A stretch of DNA of 64,000 nucleotides, from positions 2,121,734-2,185,733 of the forward strand of contig CP011020.1 in assembly GCA_001023535.1 (NCBI GenBank), in the 5' to 3' direction. Under the pieces are notes generated by a model that saw nothing but the letters and a program-made list of their open reading frames with translations, was not told the origin of the DNA and ran no database searches. The DNA comes from Pseudomonas chlororaphis (GTDB taxonomy: Bacteria; Pseudomonadota; Gammaproteobacteria; Pseudomonadales; Pseudomonadaceae). The first letter of the stretch is position 1. Each line of letters opens with the position of its first letter. Shown piece by piece: positions 1 through 9,064 of this stretch. The translations under genes and the position numbers were made by a program.

Positions 1-449
1 AACGCTTGGCCATCGAGCTGTCGAACAACCTGCTCAGTGCCTGCCTGGTCGGCAATATCTTCCTGCCTGGCCATCTGTCCAACAACACGGCGAGGTTACG
101 CCCCGATGGCTCGTTGAGCGTTACCGGCGGCCTGCAACCCGAGGCGCCAGGGCTCATGAAGAACGCCGAGGCCAGGCTGCGTCGGATCTACTGGAAAATG
201 GGTGCGCTGCTGATGCCGATGAGTTTCACCCTGGCCCAGCCGGGGGCGGACATCCATTACGCGGGCACCCTGCCCATGCGGGCACGGCCCGACGTCGGAG
301 AGACCGACAGCCTGGGAGAGGTCGCCGGGCTGCCCGGCGTGCACGTTGTCGACGGTGCTTGCCTGCCTGGTCTCTCCGAGAAATCCCACACCCTGACCCT
401 CATGGCCAACGCGGACCGGATCGGACGCGCCCTTGCAACACAACGATAG
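1..449 (+). CDS. GMC family oxidoreductase, C-terminal fragment
   Basis: The reading frame is open from the window edge and ends with TAG at 447-449, giving about 148 residues of the C-terminal part. The end of the protein (LPGLSEKSHTLTLMANADRIG) matches the C-terminal substrate/FAD domain of glucose-methanol-choline oxidoreductases, where a conserved loop is followed by a T-x-x-x-M-A-N-A-D-R-I-G-like helix that contacts FAD. The substrate cannot be told from this part. It lies 13 bp upstream of wecB on the same strand, so it probably belongs to the same polysaccharide or glycan operon. The N-terminal FAD-binding domain lies outside the window. Confidence 0.8.
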   Translation, partial: RLAIELSNNLLSACLVGNIFLPGHLSNNTARLRPDGSLSVTGGLQPEAPGLMKNAEARLRRIYWKMGALLMPMSFTLAQPGADIHYAGTLPMRARPDVGETDSLGEVAGLPGVHVVDGACLPGLSEKSHTLTLMANADRIGRALATQR

Positions 450-462
450 GACATCAACAGGC

Positions 463-1572
463 ATGACCCGCAAGGTACTTTGCATCGTCGGCACCCGCCC
501 GGAAGCCATCAAGATGGCCCCGGTGATCAAGGCACTCCAGGCACAGGACGGCATCGACTGCCGGGTGCTGGCCACCGCCCAACACCGAGGCATGCTCGAC
601 CAGGTGCTGGCGTTTTTCGCAATCACCCCGGACCTGGACCTGGACCTCATGCAGCCCGACCAGTCGCTGGCGACGTTGACCGCACGATTGCTGCTGGCAC
701 TCGACGATGTGCTGAAGGCCGAAAAACCGGATGTCGTCCTGGCCCAGGGCGACACGACCACCGTGATGAGCGCGGCCCTGGCATGCTTCTACTTGCAGAT
801 TCCCTTCGGCCATATCGAGGCTGGCCTGCGTACCGGGGATATCCACAACCCTTTCCCTGAAGAAGCCAATAGGGTGATCGCCGGCAAGCTGACCCGCTGG
901 CATTTCGCGCCGACCCAGGGCGCGGTGGACAATCTGCTGCGTGAAGGCGTCGCCCCCGCCGATGTCATCCTGACAGGCAACACCGTGATCGATGCTTTGT
1001 TGATGACCGCGGCACACCCCGTGCCCCTGGATATCGAACTGGACGCCAGCAAGCGCCTGGTGCTGGTCACGGCCCATCGGCGGGAAAACTTCGGCGCCCC
1101 CTTCCTGCATATCTGCCAGGCGCTCCGCTGCCTGGCCGAACGCAACCCGGACATTCAGATCCTGTACCCCGTACACCCCAACCCCAACGTCAAGGCAGTG
1201 GCCCACCAGGTGCTCGGCCAGGTCCCCAACATCCTGCTGTGCGCGCCCCTGGACTACGCCCCGTTCATCGCGGCCATGAAACGCGCCTACCTGATCATCA
1301 GCGACTCCGGTGGCGTCCAGGAAGAAGCACCGGCGCTGGGCAAGCCGGTCCTGGTGCTGCGTGAGGAAACCGAGCGCCCGGAAGCGGTGGACCTGGGGGT
1401 GGTCAAGCTGGTGGGCGCCAACCCACAGGCGATCCTCGAACAGGCCCAACGCTTGCTCGATGACCCTCAGGCGTACCAGAACATGGCCCGGGGGATTTCC
1501 CCCTACGGCGATGGCCAGGCCGCCGGGCGGATCGTCGATGTGCTGAGGCAGCACCTGTCGCCATGCGCCTGA
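463..1572 (+). CDS. wecB: UDP-N-acetylglucosamine 2-epimerase (non-hydrolysing)
   Basis: 369 residues starting MTRKVLCIVGTRPEAIKMAP, the usual N-terminus and length of the family. It interconverts UDP-GlcNAc and UDP-ManNAc in the cytosol, supplying ManNAc-type sugars for surface polysaccharides. Visible family blocks are HIEAGLRTGDIHNPFPEEANR (about residue 120), VTAHRRENFG (about 205) and SDSGGVQEEAPALGKPVLVLRE near residue 280, which hold the nucleotide-binding and catalytic residues. The ATG at 463 is chosen because the longer frame lacks homology before it. The gene overlaps the next glycosyltransferase by 10 bp, which suggests translational coupling in one operon. Confidence 0.93.
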   Translation: MTRKVLCIVGTRPEAIKMAPVIKALQAQDGIDCRVLATAQHRGMLDQVLAFFAITPDLDLDLMQPDQSLATLTARLLLALDDVLKAEKPDVVLAQGDTTTVMSAALACFYLQIPFGHIEAGLRTGDIHNPFPEEANRVIAGKLTRWHFAPTQGAVDNLLREGVAPADVILTGNTVIDALLMTAAHPVPLDIELDASKRLVLVTAHRRENFGAPFLHICQALRCLAERNPDIQILYPVHPNPNVKAVAHQVLGQVPNILLCAPLDYAPFIAAMKRAYLIISDSGGVQEEAPALGKPVLVLREETERPEAVDLGVVKLVGANPQAILEQAQRLLDDPQAYQNMARGISPYGDGQAAGRIVDVLRQHLSPCA

Positions 1573-2669
1573 TCTATCTGTCGCCGGTGCCATGGGCCAG
1601 CTTCAGCCAGCGCCCGCATCATTTCGTCCACTGGTATCACGAGCAGACCGGAGAACCGGTGCTGTGGATCGACCCGTATCCGACCCGCCTGCCCTCGCTG
1701 AACGACTTCAGGCGCAAGCCTCCATCAGCCGGCCCACAACACATCGCCGTACCGCCCTGGTTGCGCCTTTGCCAGCCCCCGGCGCTGCCCATCGAACCTA
1801 TCCCCGGCGCGGCGCTGGTCCTCAAGCCGTTATGGCGCAAGACGTTCAGGCGCGTCGCACAGTTCTGCGCCGAAGGGCCGAGCATGATCTGTGTCGCGAA
1901 GCCTTCGGAACTGGCGCTGCAGTTGCTCGCGCGCCTGCCGGACAGCCCGGCGGTGTATGACGCCATGGATGATTTCCCGGCCTTCTACCAAGGCCTGTCC
2001 CGACGGTCGATGGCACGGCGCCAGGCGCAGTTGATTCGACGGGTGCCTCACCTGCTGGTGTCCTCCACGGCCCTGCGCGACCGGCACCAGGCTGTGGCAA
2101 AGCGTGTCGAACTGGCCCTCAACGCTTGCGACCTGCAGCATCTGGCACCGGTGGAGCAACTGGACCTGGGTCCCAAACAACAGGTGCTCGGTTATGTCGG
2201 CACGATGGGGCACTGGTTCGACTGGGACCTGGTCATTGCCCTGGCCCGCGCCAACCCGGCCAACCCGGTTCGCCTGATCGGCCCCGTGTTCACCCCGCCG
2301 CCCGGCGCGTTGCCGGCCAACATCGAGCTGATTCCCGAGCGCGCCCATGCCGAGGCCATTGCCGCCATGGCGACGTTCTCGGTAGGGCTGATTCCCTTCA
2401 AGCTCAACCAGCTGACCGCCTCGGTGGACCCGATCAAATACTATGAGTACCGGGCCCTCGGCCTGCCCGTGATATCCACCCGATTCGGTGAGATGGCCCT
2501 GCGCGGCGAAGCGCCGGGGGTCTGGTTGGTGGATGAAGGCACCGACTTGCGTCAAACCGCCCTCCAGGCACTTGCCTGCCCCAGTGACCGCACCACCATC
2601 GGGCAGTTTCGCCAGGACAACCGCTGGGCAGACCGTTTCGCAGCGACGCAGGTCCTCGCGCCCACCTGA
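1563..2669 (+). CDS. glycosyltransferase (GT4-like, polysaccharide biosynthesis)
   Basis: 368 residues beginning MRLIYLSPVPWASFSQRPHH, typical of GT-B transferases that transfer sugars from nucleotide donors during exopolysaccharide or teichuronic-like polymer assembly (the SQRPHH start is common in this group). The C-terminal half has a donor-domain entry, GYVGTMGHWFDWDL, and a late YYEYRALGLPVIST block that corresponds to the acidic donor-binding E-x7-E region of family 4. The start overlaps wecB, so the two are probably translated together. The donor and acceptor sugars are not readable from sequence; a ManNAc-containing product is an inference from wecB. Confidence 0.75.
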   Translation: MRLIYLSPVPWASFSQRPHHFVHWYHEQTGEPVLWIDPYPTRLPSLNDFRRKPPSAGPQHIAVPPWLRLCQPPALPIEPIPGAALVLKPLWRKTFRRVAQFCAEGPSMICVAKPSELALQLLARLPDSPAVYDAMDDFPAFYQGLSRRSMARRQAQLIRRVPHLLVSSTALRDRHQAVAKRVELALNACDLQHLAPVEQLDLGPKQQVLGYVGTMGHWFDWDLVIALARANPANPVRLIGPVFTPPPGALPANIELIPERAHAEAIAAMATFSVGLIPFKLNQLTASVDPIKYYEYRALGLPVISTRFGEMALRGEAPGVWLVDEGTDLRQTALQALACPSDRTTIGQFRQDNRWADRFAATQVLAPT

Positions 2670-2910
2670 TGGGGCTCGGTTGACCATGCCACCGCCGCCC
2701 CTCGCCACGACGAACGACTGGAGCTTGTTCTCCAACCTCTGGATAATGGCGCGCGGACCAAATCGGTGTGAAGCGGTGGGTGAATTAAAGCGCCTGGCCG
2801 GCGCTGCCGATAACCCCAGCCAGGGTGCTGCGCCCTCCGGCGTAACTGTAATGACTGACCCGCGACCAGGGCGCTGCATGGCCCGGCGCGTCATTTAAGG
2901 AAAAGTGACT

Positions 2911-4602
2911 GTGATCATTGGTATCGACCTGGGCACCACCAACAGCCTCGTGGCGGCGTGGGATGGCGAACATGCCCGGATCCTCCCCAACGCCTTGGGC
3001 AACTTCCTGACGCCGAGCGTCGTGGGCCTCGACGATGAGGGCCAGTTGGTCGTCGGGGACATCGCCCGCGAGCGGTTGCACACCCACCCCCACCTCACCG
3101 CGTCCCTGTTCAAGCGCTACATGGGCAGCGCCCGTGAAACGCGACTCGGCGCCCGCGTCTATCGCGCTGAAGAACTCTCGGCGATGCTGCTGCGCAGCCT
3201 CAAGGCCGATGCCGAGCGCGCCTTGGGCGAGCCGGTGCACGAAGCGGTGATCAGCGTGCCGGCGTATTTCAGCGATGCCCAGCGCAAGGCGACGCGTATC
3301 GCCGGCGAGCTGGCGGGGCTGAAGATCGAGAAGCTGATCAACGAACCCACCGCTGCCGCCTTGGCCTACGGCCTCGAACAGCGGGACGAAGCCACGTTCC
3401 TGGTGTTCGACCTGGGCGGCGGCACGTTTGACGTGTCGATCCTGGAACTGTTCGAAGGCGTGATGGAGGTTCGCGCCAGCGCCGGCGACAACTTCCTGGG
3501 CGGCGAGGATTTCGATGACTTGCTGGTGGAGCACTTCATCGCCAAGATCGGCGCCGCCGACCTGCCCGACCTCAACCAGCCGGCCATCACCCAGCGTTTG
3601 CGGCGCGAAGCACAGCGGGTCCGCCATGCCTTGGGCCAGGCCCAGGCTGCGCGCTTCACCCTTCGCGAACAATCCCGTGAATGGCACCTGGAACTGACCC
3701 AGGGCGATCTTACGACGGTCGTCCAACCCTTGCTGGACCGCTTGCGCGCGCCGATCGAACGGGCGCTGCGCGATGCCCGGATCAAGGTCGCGGACCTGGA
3801 TGAAATCCTCCTGGTAGGAGGTACAACGCGCATGCCACTGGTGCGCAAGCTGGTCGCCACGCTGTTCGGGCGGATCCCGGCCATGCAGCTCAACCCGGAC
3901 GAAGTGGTTGCCCAAGGGGCGGCCATCCAGGCGGCGCTGCAGGCACGGCATGCGTCCCTGGAGGAGGTCGTCCTGACCGACGTCTGCCCCTACACCCTGG
4001 GCATCGAGACGTCCATGCAGGTGGGCGGCGGTTTCCAGAGCGGCCATTACCTGCCGATCATCGAGCGCAACACCGTGGTGCCGGTGAGCCGTTCCCGCAA
4101 CGTGTCCACCCTCAGCGATAACCAGAAAGTGGTGCGGCTGGGCATCTACCAGGGCGAAAGCCGCCTGGTGAGCAACAACATTTTCCTGGGTGAGCTGGAG
4201 ATCCCCGTACCGCCGCGCAAGGCCGGTGAAGTGACCCTGGATGTGCGCTTCACCTACGACAACAACGGCTTGCTCGAAGCCCAGGTCCACCTGCCGATCA
4301 ATGGCGAAACCCGGCGACTGGTGATCGAGAACAACCCGGGGGTGCTGGCCCCCGAAGAAATCGCCCAGCGGCTGGCCGCCCTCGAAGCGCTGAAAGTGCA
4401 CCCACGCGACCAGCAGATCAACACCCTGCTGCTCGCCCGGCTCGACCGGCTGTACCAGGAAAGCCTCGGGGAGGGCCGCGAGTACATCGCCAGCCTGGCG
4501 AACCATTTCCAGCAAATGCTCGACACCCAGGATGAACACCAGATACGCGAAGCCCGCAGCGACATTACCCAGCGCCTTGTGCACTTCGAGCGGGAGATTT
4601 GA
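2911..4602 (+). CDS. hscC: Hsp70 family molecular chaperone HscC
   Basis: 563 residues, shorter than DnaK (about 640). It starts with the ATPase phosphate-1 motif IGIDLGTTNSLVAAWDG and has the phosphate-2 block VFDLGGGTFDVSILEL, the adenosine block LLVGGTTRMPLVRKL and SAGDNFLGGEDFD. The substrate-binding half is short and lacks the long DnaK lid, as in E. coli HscC. AAGGA at 2897-2901 lies 9 nt before the GTG at 2911 but only 3 nt before an in-frame GTG at 2905, so 2911 is the better start. The J-domain gene follows after 3 bp, which matches the known pairing of HscC with dedicated J-proteins. Confidence 0.9.
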   Translation: MIIGIDLGTTNSLVAAWDGEHARILPNALGNFLTPSVVGLDDEGQLVVGDIARERLHTHPHLTASLFKRYMGSARETRLGARVYRAEELSAMLLRSLKADAERALGEPVHEAVISVPAYFSDAQRKATRIAGELAGLKIEKLINEPTAAALAYGLEQRDEATFLVFDLGGGTFDVSILELFEGVMEVRASAGDNFLGGEDFDDLLVEHFIAKIGAADLPDLNQPAITQRLRREAQRVRHALGQAQAARFTLREQSREWHLELTQGDLTTVVQPLLDRLRAPIERALRDARIKVADLDEILLVGGTTRMPLVRKLVATLFGRIPAMQLNPDEVVAQGAAIQAALQARHASLEEVVLTDVCPYTLGIETSMQVGGGFQSGHYLPIIERNTVVPVSRSRNVSTLSDNQKVVRLGIYQGESRLVSNNIFLGELEIPVPPRKAGEVTLDVRFTYDNNGLLEAQVHLPINGETRRLVIENNPGVLAPEEIAQRLAALEALKVHPRDQQINTLLLARLDRLYQESLGEGREYIASLANHFQQMLDTQDEHQIREARSDITQRLVHFEREI

Positions 4603-4605
4603 GCC

Positions 4606-5985
4606 ATGAGCCACTGGCAGCTGCTTAGCCTGACCCCGGACGCGGACGAGCGCAGCATCAAGCGCGCTTATGCGCGGCTGCTCAAGGTCCACCGCCCGGA
4701 CGAAAACCCCGACGCATTCCAGCGCCTGCGTGAAGCCTATGAAACGTCGCTGGCCGAGGCCCGCTGGCGCGCGCAGGCCGATGAAGAAACCCTTGAGACA
4801 CCGTTGGCCGAGCCCCTGCCGCCCGCCCCCGAGGAAGTGGAGATACCCGTGCGGGACATGCACGTGGAGCGGATCGAAATCCCCACGGTTGTCAGCCCTC
4901 CGGAGCCATCATTGGGGCAGATGGCGCAATGGTTGGTCGAAGGCAAGGAGCGCCAGCTCATGGAGGCCCTGCGTCACTGGCTGAGCAGTGAGTGGCTGGT
5001 GCCGTTCGAGCACCGCCAGCAGTTCGAGCAATGCGTGCTGGACTGGTTCGAGTCCGCCCCGAGTTGGTCGCCGGCCTTCTTCGAGGGCGTGTGCCAGGCC
5101 ATGGGCTGGAACGAAGACCAGGGCAACCTGCCCTGCGCCTACTGGCGTTGGGATCGACTGATCCGGCACTGCGAAGTACAAGCCTTCGAGGAAACCCTGC
5201 GCAGTGACCTCGACCGTTTCGACGCCGATAAACTCCATGGACAGGCCGCCGCCCTGCTGCTCAAACCCATGAGCGACGCCCGCCGTCGTGCAATGGCCGA
5301 CCACTTTACCGGCCTCGACTGGCAACGCTTCACCCAGCTCGCTGAAACCATCGAGTACCAGTACCCCGAGGTTCCCGAACGCCTGGAACTGCAACCCTTG
5401 GACAACTGGCGGGACTGGCTGCCGGCCACCAGCTATCGAGGGGTCAGCCTGTTTCTCTGGTTCGCGTTGTCCGCGTTACTCGTGGCAACGTTGTTCACCG
5501 TGCCGGTCAACCGGGATGAACCGCTGGCGGTGCTGCTGATGCCGTTCCTGATGCCGATATTGCTGTGGCTGGGCGTCAAGCTCTACCACGTCTGGACCTA
5601 CGTGGCCGTGGCCGCCGCACAGTTCGATGTGTGGCTGAGCCAAAGGCTGGTCCCCCGCCGCTGGTACCGGCAAGGCGCCGGCCTGCTGGTGTTGCGTCAC
5701 GTTGTCCCTGCTGCGGTGCCCGCGGCCCTGGCCTGCGCCTGGTCCGACGGTGCGCCGTGGCTACGCTGGGTCAGCCCGGCGGTGGTGTTCTTCGGCACGT
5801 TGTATTTCACCCAATTGGCCCTGAGCGGCGGTCGGGTCTCGATCTGGGATCGGGCAACGCGAGCCATCAAGTTGAAAATCGGACGGTTGCCCTGGCACCT
5901 GCTCAAGCGCGAAGGCGTCCTGGCCGTGCTGGCAGTGGCGGCGACGGCGGCGTGGGTGTATTCGAAGTTGAAGGCGGTGGCTTAG
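4606..5985 (+). CDS. J-domain membrane protein, probable HscC co-chaperone
   Basis: 459 residues. An N-terminal J-like domain (residues 1-50: MSHWQLLSLTPDADERSIKRAYARLLK) carries HRPDENP where canonical J-domains have HPD, followed by FQRLREAYE; this variant is typical of the DjlB/DjlC-like partners of HscC. A middle soluble domain is followed by four or five hydrophobic segments between about residues 270 and 455 (for example LFLWFALSALLVATLF and AVLLMPFLMPILLWL), placing the C-terminus in the inner membrane. The gene starts 3 bp after hscC, so the two are one operon. Its client is unknown. Confidence 0.8.
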   Translation: MSHWQLLSLTPDADERSIKRAYARLLKVHRPDENPDAFQRLREAYETSLAEARWRAQADEETLETPLAEPLPPAPEEVEIPVRDMHVERIEIPTVVSPPEPSLGQMAQWLVEGKERQLMEALRHWLSSEWLVPFEHRQQFEQCVLDWFESAPSWSPAFFEGVCQAMGWNEDQGNLPCAYWRWDRLIRHCEVQAFEETLRSDLDRFDADKLHGQAAALLLKPMSDARRRAMADHFTGLDWQRFTQLAETIEYQYPEVPERLELQPLDNWRDWLPATSYRGVSLFLWFALSALLVATLFTVPVNRDEPLAVLLMPFLMPILLWLGVKLYHVWTYVAVAAAQFDVWLSQRLVPRRWYRQGAGLLVLRHVVPAAVPAALACAWSDGAPWLRWVSPAVVFFGTLYFTQLALSGGRVSIWDRATRAIKLKIGRLPWHLLKREGVLAVLAVAATAAWVYSKLKAVA

Positions 5986-6005
5986 GCTATTTCGTACATA
6001 GCCTA
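5983..6005 (+). terminator. hairpin after the hscC operon
   Basis: TAGGCTAT and ATAGCCTA form an 8-bp stem that includes the stop codon of the J-domain gene. There is no following T-tract, so it is a weak or Rho-assisted terminator candidate at best. Confidence 0.3.
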
Positions 6006-6119
6006 GGACGGACTACCCCACTCAGTGCCAACCGGCATTGAACGGTTTTTTGCGTCTATGCTTATCTTGGCCCCCTTCTCAAAACCGCCCTCAACGGCGA
6101 AAGGCCCCCAGGTGAATAC

Positions 6120-6866
6120 GTGAAACATTCGGCACCGACTGCAGTGCTGCTTTGTCTGTTGCTCGGCACGCAGGCCCGGGCCGAGCAGTACCAGGTCGTG
6201 ACCGAAGAGTGGGCACCCTACAACTATCGGGAAAACGACCAGCTTACCGGCATGACCACGGAAATTGTCCGGGCCATCATGGCGCGCACCGGAGACGCTT
6301 TCGAGGTGTCGATGGTGCCCAGCATGCGCGCCACCCAGGCGCTGAACACCCGGGACAAGACCATCATGTACTCGCTGTTCCGCACCCCGGAACGCGAGGC
6401 GTTGTACAAGTGGGTCGGGCCGATCGTGGAAGAGTCCATCCACCCCTACCAGTTGAGCAGCACGCCGCCGGTGAACAGCCTCGAACAACTGCGGCACGTC
6501 CCGCAGATCACCACGCGGCACGCCGGCTCGGTGCCCGCCAGGCTGCAATCGATGGGCTTCGGCAACCTCGACAAAAGTGCGACGTCGAGCCTGCAGCTCT
6601 ACCGCATGCTGCTCGCCGGACGCACGACCATCATCGTCGGCGACACCGATGCCGGGGTGGCCTACTACAGCCGCCAGTTGGCCATCGCTCCCGGCCTGCT
6701 GCGACAGATCCCTGTCGAGATCTACCGCTCATCGCTGTACATCGCCTTCAGCCCCGACTCCGAGGACAAGGTCGTCGCTGCCTGGGCCGCCGCCCTGGAA
6801 CAGTTGCGCCAATCTGGTGAGCTGGCGCGTATCCAGCAGCGCTACGCACAGCCGGTCGGGCACTGA
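6120..6866 (+). CDS. periplasmic substrate-binding protein (amino-acid type, SBP family 3)
   Basis: 248 residues with a clear signal peptide (MKHSAPTAVLLCLLLGTQARA, cleaved before EQY). The mature part has the family pattern EEWAPYNYRENDQLTGMTTEIVRAI and VSMVPSMRATQALNTRDK. It resembles single-gene periplasmic binding proteins common in Pseudomonas that are not linked to permease genes; none lies nearby here. The start is GTG at 6120 because the nearer GTG at 6112 reads into a stop after three codons. The ligand is unknown; it may be an orphan sensor or transport component. Confidence 0.78.
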   Translation: MKHSAPTAVLLCLLLGTQARAEQYQVVTEEWAPYNYRENDQLTGMTTEIVRAIMARTGDAFEVSMVPSMRATQALNTRDKTIMYSLFRTPEREALYKWVGPIVEESIHPYQLSSTPPVNSLEQLRHVPQITTRHAGSVPARLQSMGFGNLDKSATSSLQLYRMLLAGRTTIIVGDTDAGVAYYSRQLAIAPGLLRQIPVEIYRSSLYIAFSPDSEDKVVAAWAAALEQLRQSGELARIQQRYAQPVGH

Positions 6867-6869
6867 TAT

Positions 6870-7196
6870 TCACGCGACCAGGAACTTGAAACCCCACAAC
6901 GCCGCCATCCCCACCGCCAGGGTCAACAGCGTATTGCGCCAGCGCCAGGCCACCCACGCAGCAACCATCGCCGCCGGCACCTGAGGATTGTTAAGCACCC
7001 ATTCAGCCTGCCCGGCCGGGTACACCACGGCAGGCAGCACCAGGGCCGCCAAGACGCTGGCCGGTACGTACATCAATGCCCGGCGCATCAGCGGCGGGAT
7101 GCGCCAGCGGCCATAGAGCTCGACAAAAGACAAGCGCATGGCGAAGGTGCCCAGGCCGGCCGCCAGGCACAACCCCCACAGGGCCAGGTCGCTCAT
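6870..7196 (-). CDS. azlD: AzlD family branched-chain amino acid transport protein
   Basis: 108 residues, mostly hydrophobic with about four membrane segments (for example LALWGLCLAAGLGTFAMRLSF and PAAMVAAWVAWRW). This is the size and pattern of AzlD, the small inner-membrane partner of AzlC in exporters of branched-chain amino acids (YgaH in E. coli). Its start overlaps the end of azlC by 4 bp, the usual arrangement of the pair. If azlC is broken as it appears, AzlD may lack its partner. The gene converges on the binding-protein gene that ends at 6866. Confidence 0.85.
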   Translation of the reverse strand: MSDLALWGLCLAAGLGTFAMRLSFVELYGRWRIPPLMRRALMYVPASVLAALVLPAVVYPAGQAEWVLNNPQVPAAMVAAWVAWRWRNTLLTLAVGMAALWGFKFLVA

Positions 7197-7928
7197 TGGG
7201 CTTCTCCTTCGGCGCCCTCGACACTCGCGCTGTTTGACGAGGCCTGAAGACGCTCCACCACCAGCCCGGCCAGCACGCCCCCGAGGGAGGCGGTGACCAG
7301 GCCAAGGTTATAGGGCAGCTTGATCGCCAGCACGGCAAGCGTCCCGCCCACCGCCGCCGCGCACCAACTGGCGCGGCTTTGCAGGCCGGGAATCAACAAC
7401 GCCAGGAACGAGAGCGGTATGGCAAAGCTCAATGACCAGTCCTGGGGAATGCTCGCGCCCAGGTACACCCCGGCCAGCACCGAAACTTGCCAGGCCAGCC
7501 ACATGGTCACCGCGGTACCGGCATAGAAATAATGAGCAAAGGGCCCCAGCTCCCCGGACGACAGCTTCAAAGTACAGAGGGCGTAGGACTGATCGGAAAG
7601 CAGGTAGGACAGCGGCCACGTCCAGCGTCGGGGCAAGTGGTGCAGGTGAGGCGCCAGGGACGCGCTGTACATGATGAAACGCAGGTTGATGATCAGGGCC
7701 GTGACCACGATCGCCACAGGCAGCACGCCGTTGTGCAGCAACTGCAGCGCGACCATCTGGGCAGAGCCGGAGTAGAACAATATCGTCATGCCCATGGCCA
7801 TGCCCGGCGACAGGCCCATTTCGATCGCCATGACCCCGGTCACCAACCCGAACGGAATGACGCCCGGCGTCAACAAGGAGCGCCCGGGCCCCTTGCATAA
7901 AGGCGTGTGCGCCACTGCGGTACGGCAT
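7193..7928 (-). pseudogene. azlC: AzlC family permease with apparent 5' frameshift
   Basis: The body, from TPGVIPFGLVTGVMAIEMGLSPGM to the C-terminus, is a normal AzlC multi-spanning permease. The expected N-terminus lies in another frame: ATG at 7928-7926, preceded by GAGGA at 6-nt spacing, encodes MPYRSGAHAFMQGARALL, which matches the family pattern F-x-x-G-x-x-x-L. The frames switch at about 7871-7875, and restoring 2 bases gives the normal spacing between the two motifs. The only start in the body frame is GTG at 7960, which has a poor ribosome site and non-family sequence. Either a real 2-nt deletion inactivates the gene, or this is an assembly error. AzlC with AzlD exports branched-chain amino acids. 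Confidence 0.75.
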
Positions 7929-8061
7929 CTGGTTTCCTCGTGCGGGGTTCGTTCGGACACAGGCCACTGGCGTTGCCCTGAGCATCGTGAGGTAGAGTGT
8001 AGGCATGCGGGACCGACCGGCAGAACCAACTTTTTTTCCGAGAAAGCAGGTAGTTTTTGTT

Positions 8062-9015
8062 ATGGCCAGAAACGATCCGCCAGACCAGGCGCTGATGAAA
8101 ATGCCTTCGTTCAAGGCCATGAGATCCTTCGTGGCCGCCGCCCGGTACCGCAACTTCACCCGTGCGGCCGAGGCGTTGTGCGTCACCCAGGCGGCCATCA
8201 GCCGACAGATCCGTGACCTGGAAACCTACCTGGGTACCGAGTTGCTCATCCGCAACGGCAGAGAACTCAAGCTGACGCCGTCGGGCGCCGCGCTCTTCGA
8301 TGCAGCGCAGTTATCGCTGCTCAATATCTTCCAGGCCACGGAACGGATCCGCCGGGAGAAAAGCGACAAGCACGTCCTGACCCTGTGCTGTACCCCCGCA
8401 TTGTCGACGCTTTGGCTGGCCCACCGGCTGAAGGACTTTTTCAGCGCCAACCCCGACATCGACCTGAAGGTCATCACCACCCAACATTTCCTGGCCATGG
8501 AGTCGGGCATCAACCCGGACCTGTTCATCGCCAAGTTCAACGACCACTGCCCCGGCTACCTGCGGGTGCCGTTGCTGCACGAAGTCGTCTATCCGGTGTG
8601 CACCCCACGCTATCTCCAGGCCCATCCGGAACTGGGAACGCTTGCCGGCCTGCGCAGCAACACGTTGCTGGACCTCAACCCTCATGGCCGTTCGCAACTC
8701 TCGGAGCTGATCGACTGGAACGTGTGGTTCGCCTACCAATCCCACGACCTGCAACTGTCGGTGTCGGACAGCCCGCAGTGGTTCAGCAGCAACGACTACA
8801 GCCTGCTGGTGCAAATGGCCCTGGATGACCAGGGCGTCGCGCTGGGCTGGGACCATCTGGTCCGGCACCTGGTGCAACAGGGCCGCCTGGTCCGACCCGT
8901 CCCGCAAGAGCTGGCGCTCAGGGAGTCGATCCAGTACCTGATGATCAACGAAGACAAGGTGGATGATCCGGCGTGCAAACGCTTGAAGGCGTGGCTGGTG
9001 GATCAGTTCCAATAG
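8062..9015 (+). CDS. LysR family transcriptional regulator
   Basis: 317 residues. The N-terminal winged helix-turn-helix reads FTRAAEALCVTQAAISRQIRDLETYLGTELL (about residues 34-64), followed by a LysR effector-binding domain. The AAISRQIRDLE wording is typical of the GcvA/TrpI-like branch. ATG 8062 is chosen because it gives the normal distance to the helix-turn-helix; an AGCAGG lies about 11 nt upstream. It is divergent from azlCD with a short shared intergenic region, so it may regulate that pair, but no ligand can be named. Confidence 0.88.
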   Translation: MARNDPPDQALMKMPSFKAMRSFVAAARYRNFTRAAEALCVTQAAISRQIRDLETYLGTELLIRNGRELKLTPSGAALFDAAQLSLLNIFQATERIRREKSDKHVLTLCCTPALSTLWLAHRLKDFFSANPDIDLKVITTQHFLAMESGINPDLFIAKFNDHCPGYLRVPLLHEVVYPVCTPRYLQAHPELGTLAGLRSNTLLDLNPHGRSQLSELIDWNVWFAYQSHDLQLSVSDSPQWFSSNDYSLLVQMALDDQGVALGWDHLVRHLVQQGRLVRPVPQELALRESIQYLMINEDKVDDPACKRLKAWLVDQFQ

Positions 9016-9025
9016 CGTGCGTGAC

Positions 9026-9055
9026 GACCTCGGGAAGCCTGTGCTCCCTGAGGTC
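9026..9055. terminator. hairpin between convergent genes
   Basis: GACCTCGGGA pairs with TCCCTGAGGTC (one bulge) between the LysR gene ending at 9015 and the dehydrogenase ending at 9065. The symmetry allows bidirectional use, but neither side has a strong T-tract. Confidence 0.4.
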
Positions 9056-9064
9056 GCCCGACAT

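Noticed and set aside
2670..2904. Heat-shock promoter for hscC
   Set aside because: I found no convincing sigma-32 elements (CTTGAA and CCCCAT) in the 235-bp gap.
2785..4863. 692-codon minus-strand frame opposite hscC
   Set aside because: Antisense to the Hsp70 gene; no motifs, and it covers the operon junction.
7193..7960. Intact azlC using GTG 7960
   Set aside because: Weak ribosome site and non-family N-terminus; the better start (ATG 7928) is in another frame, so a frameshift explains it better.
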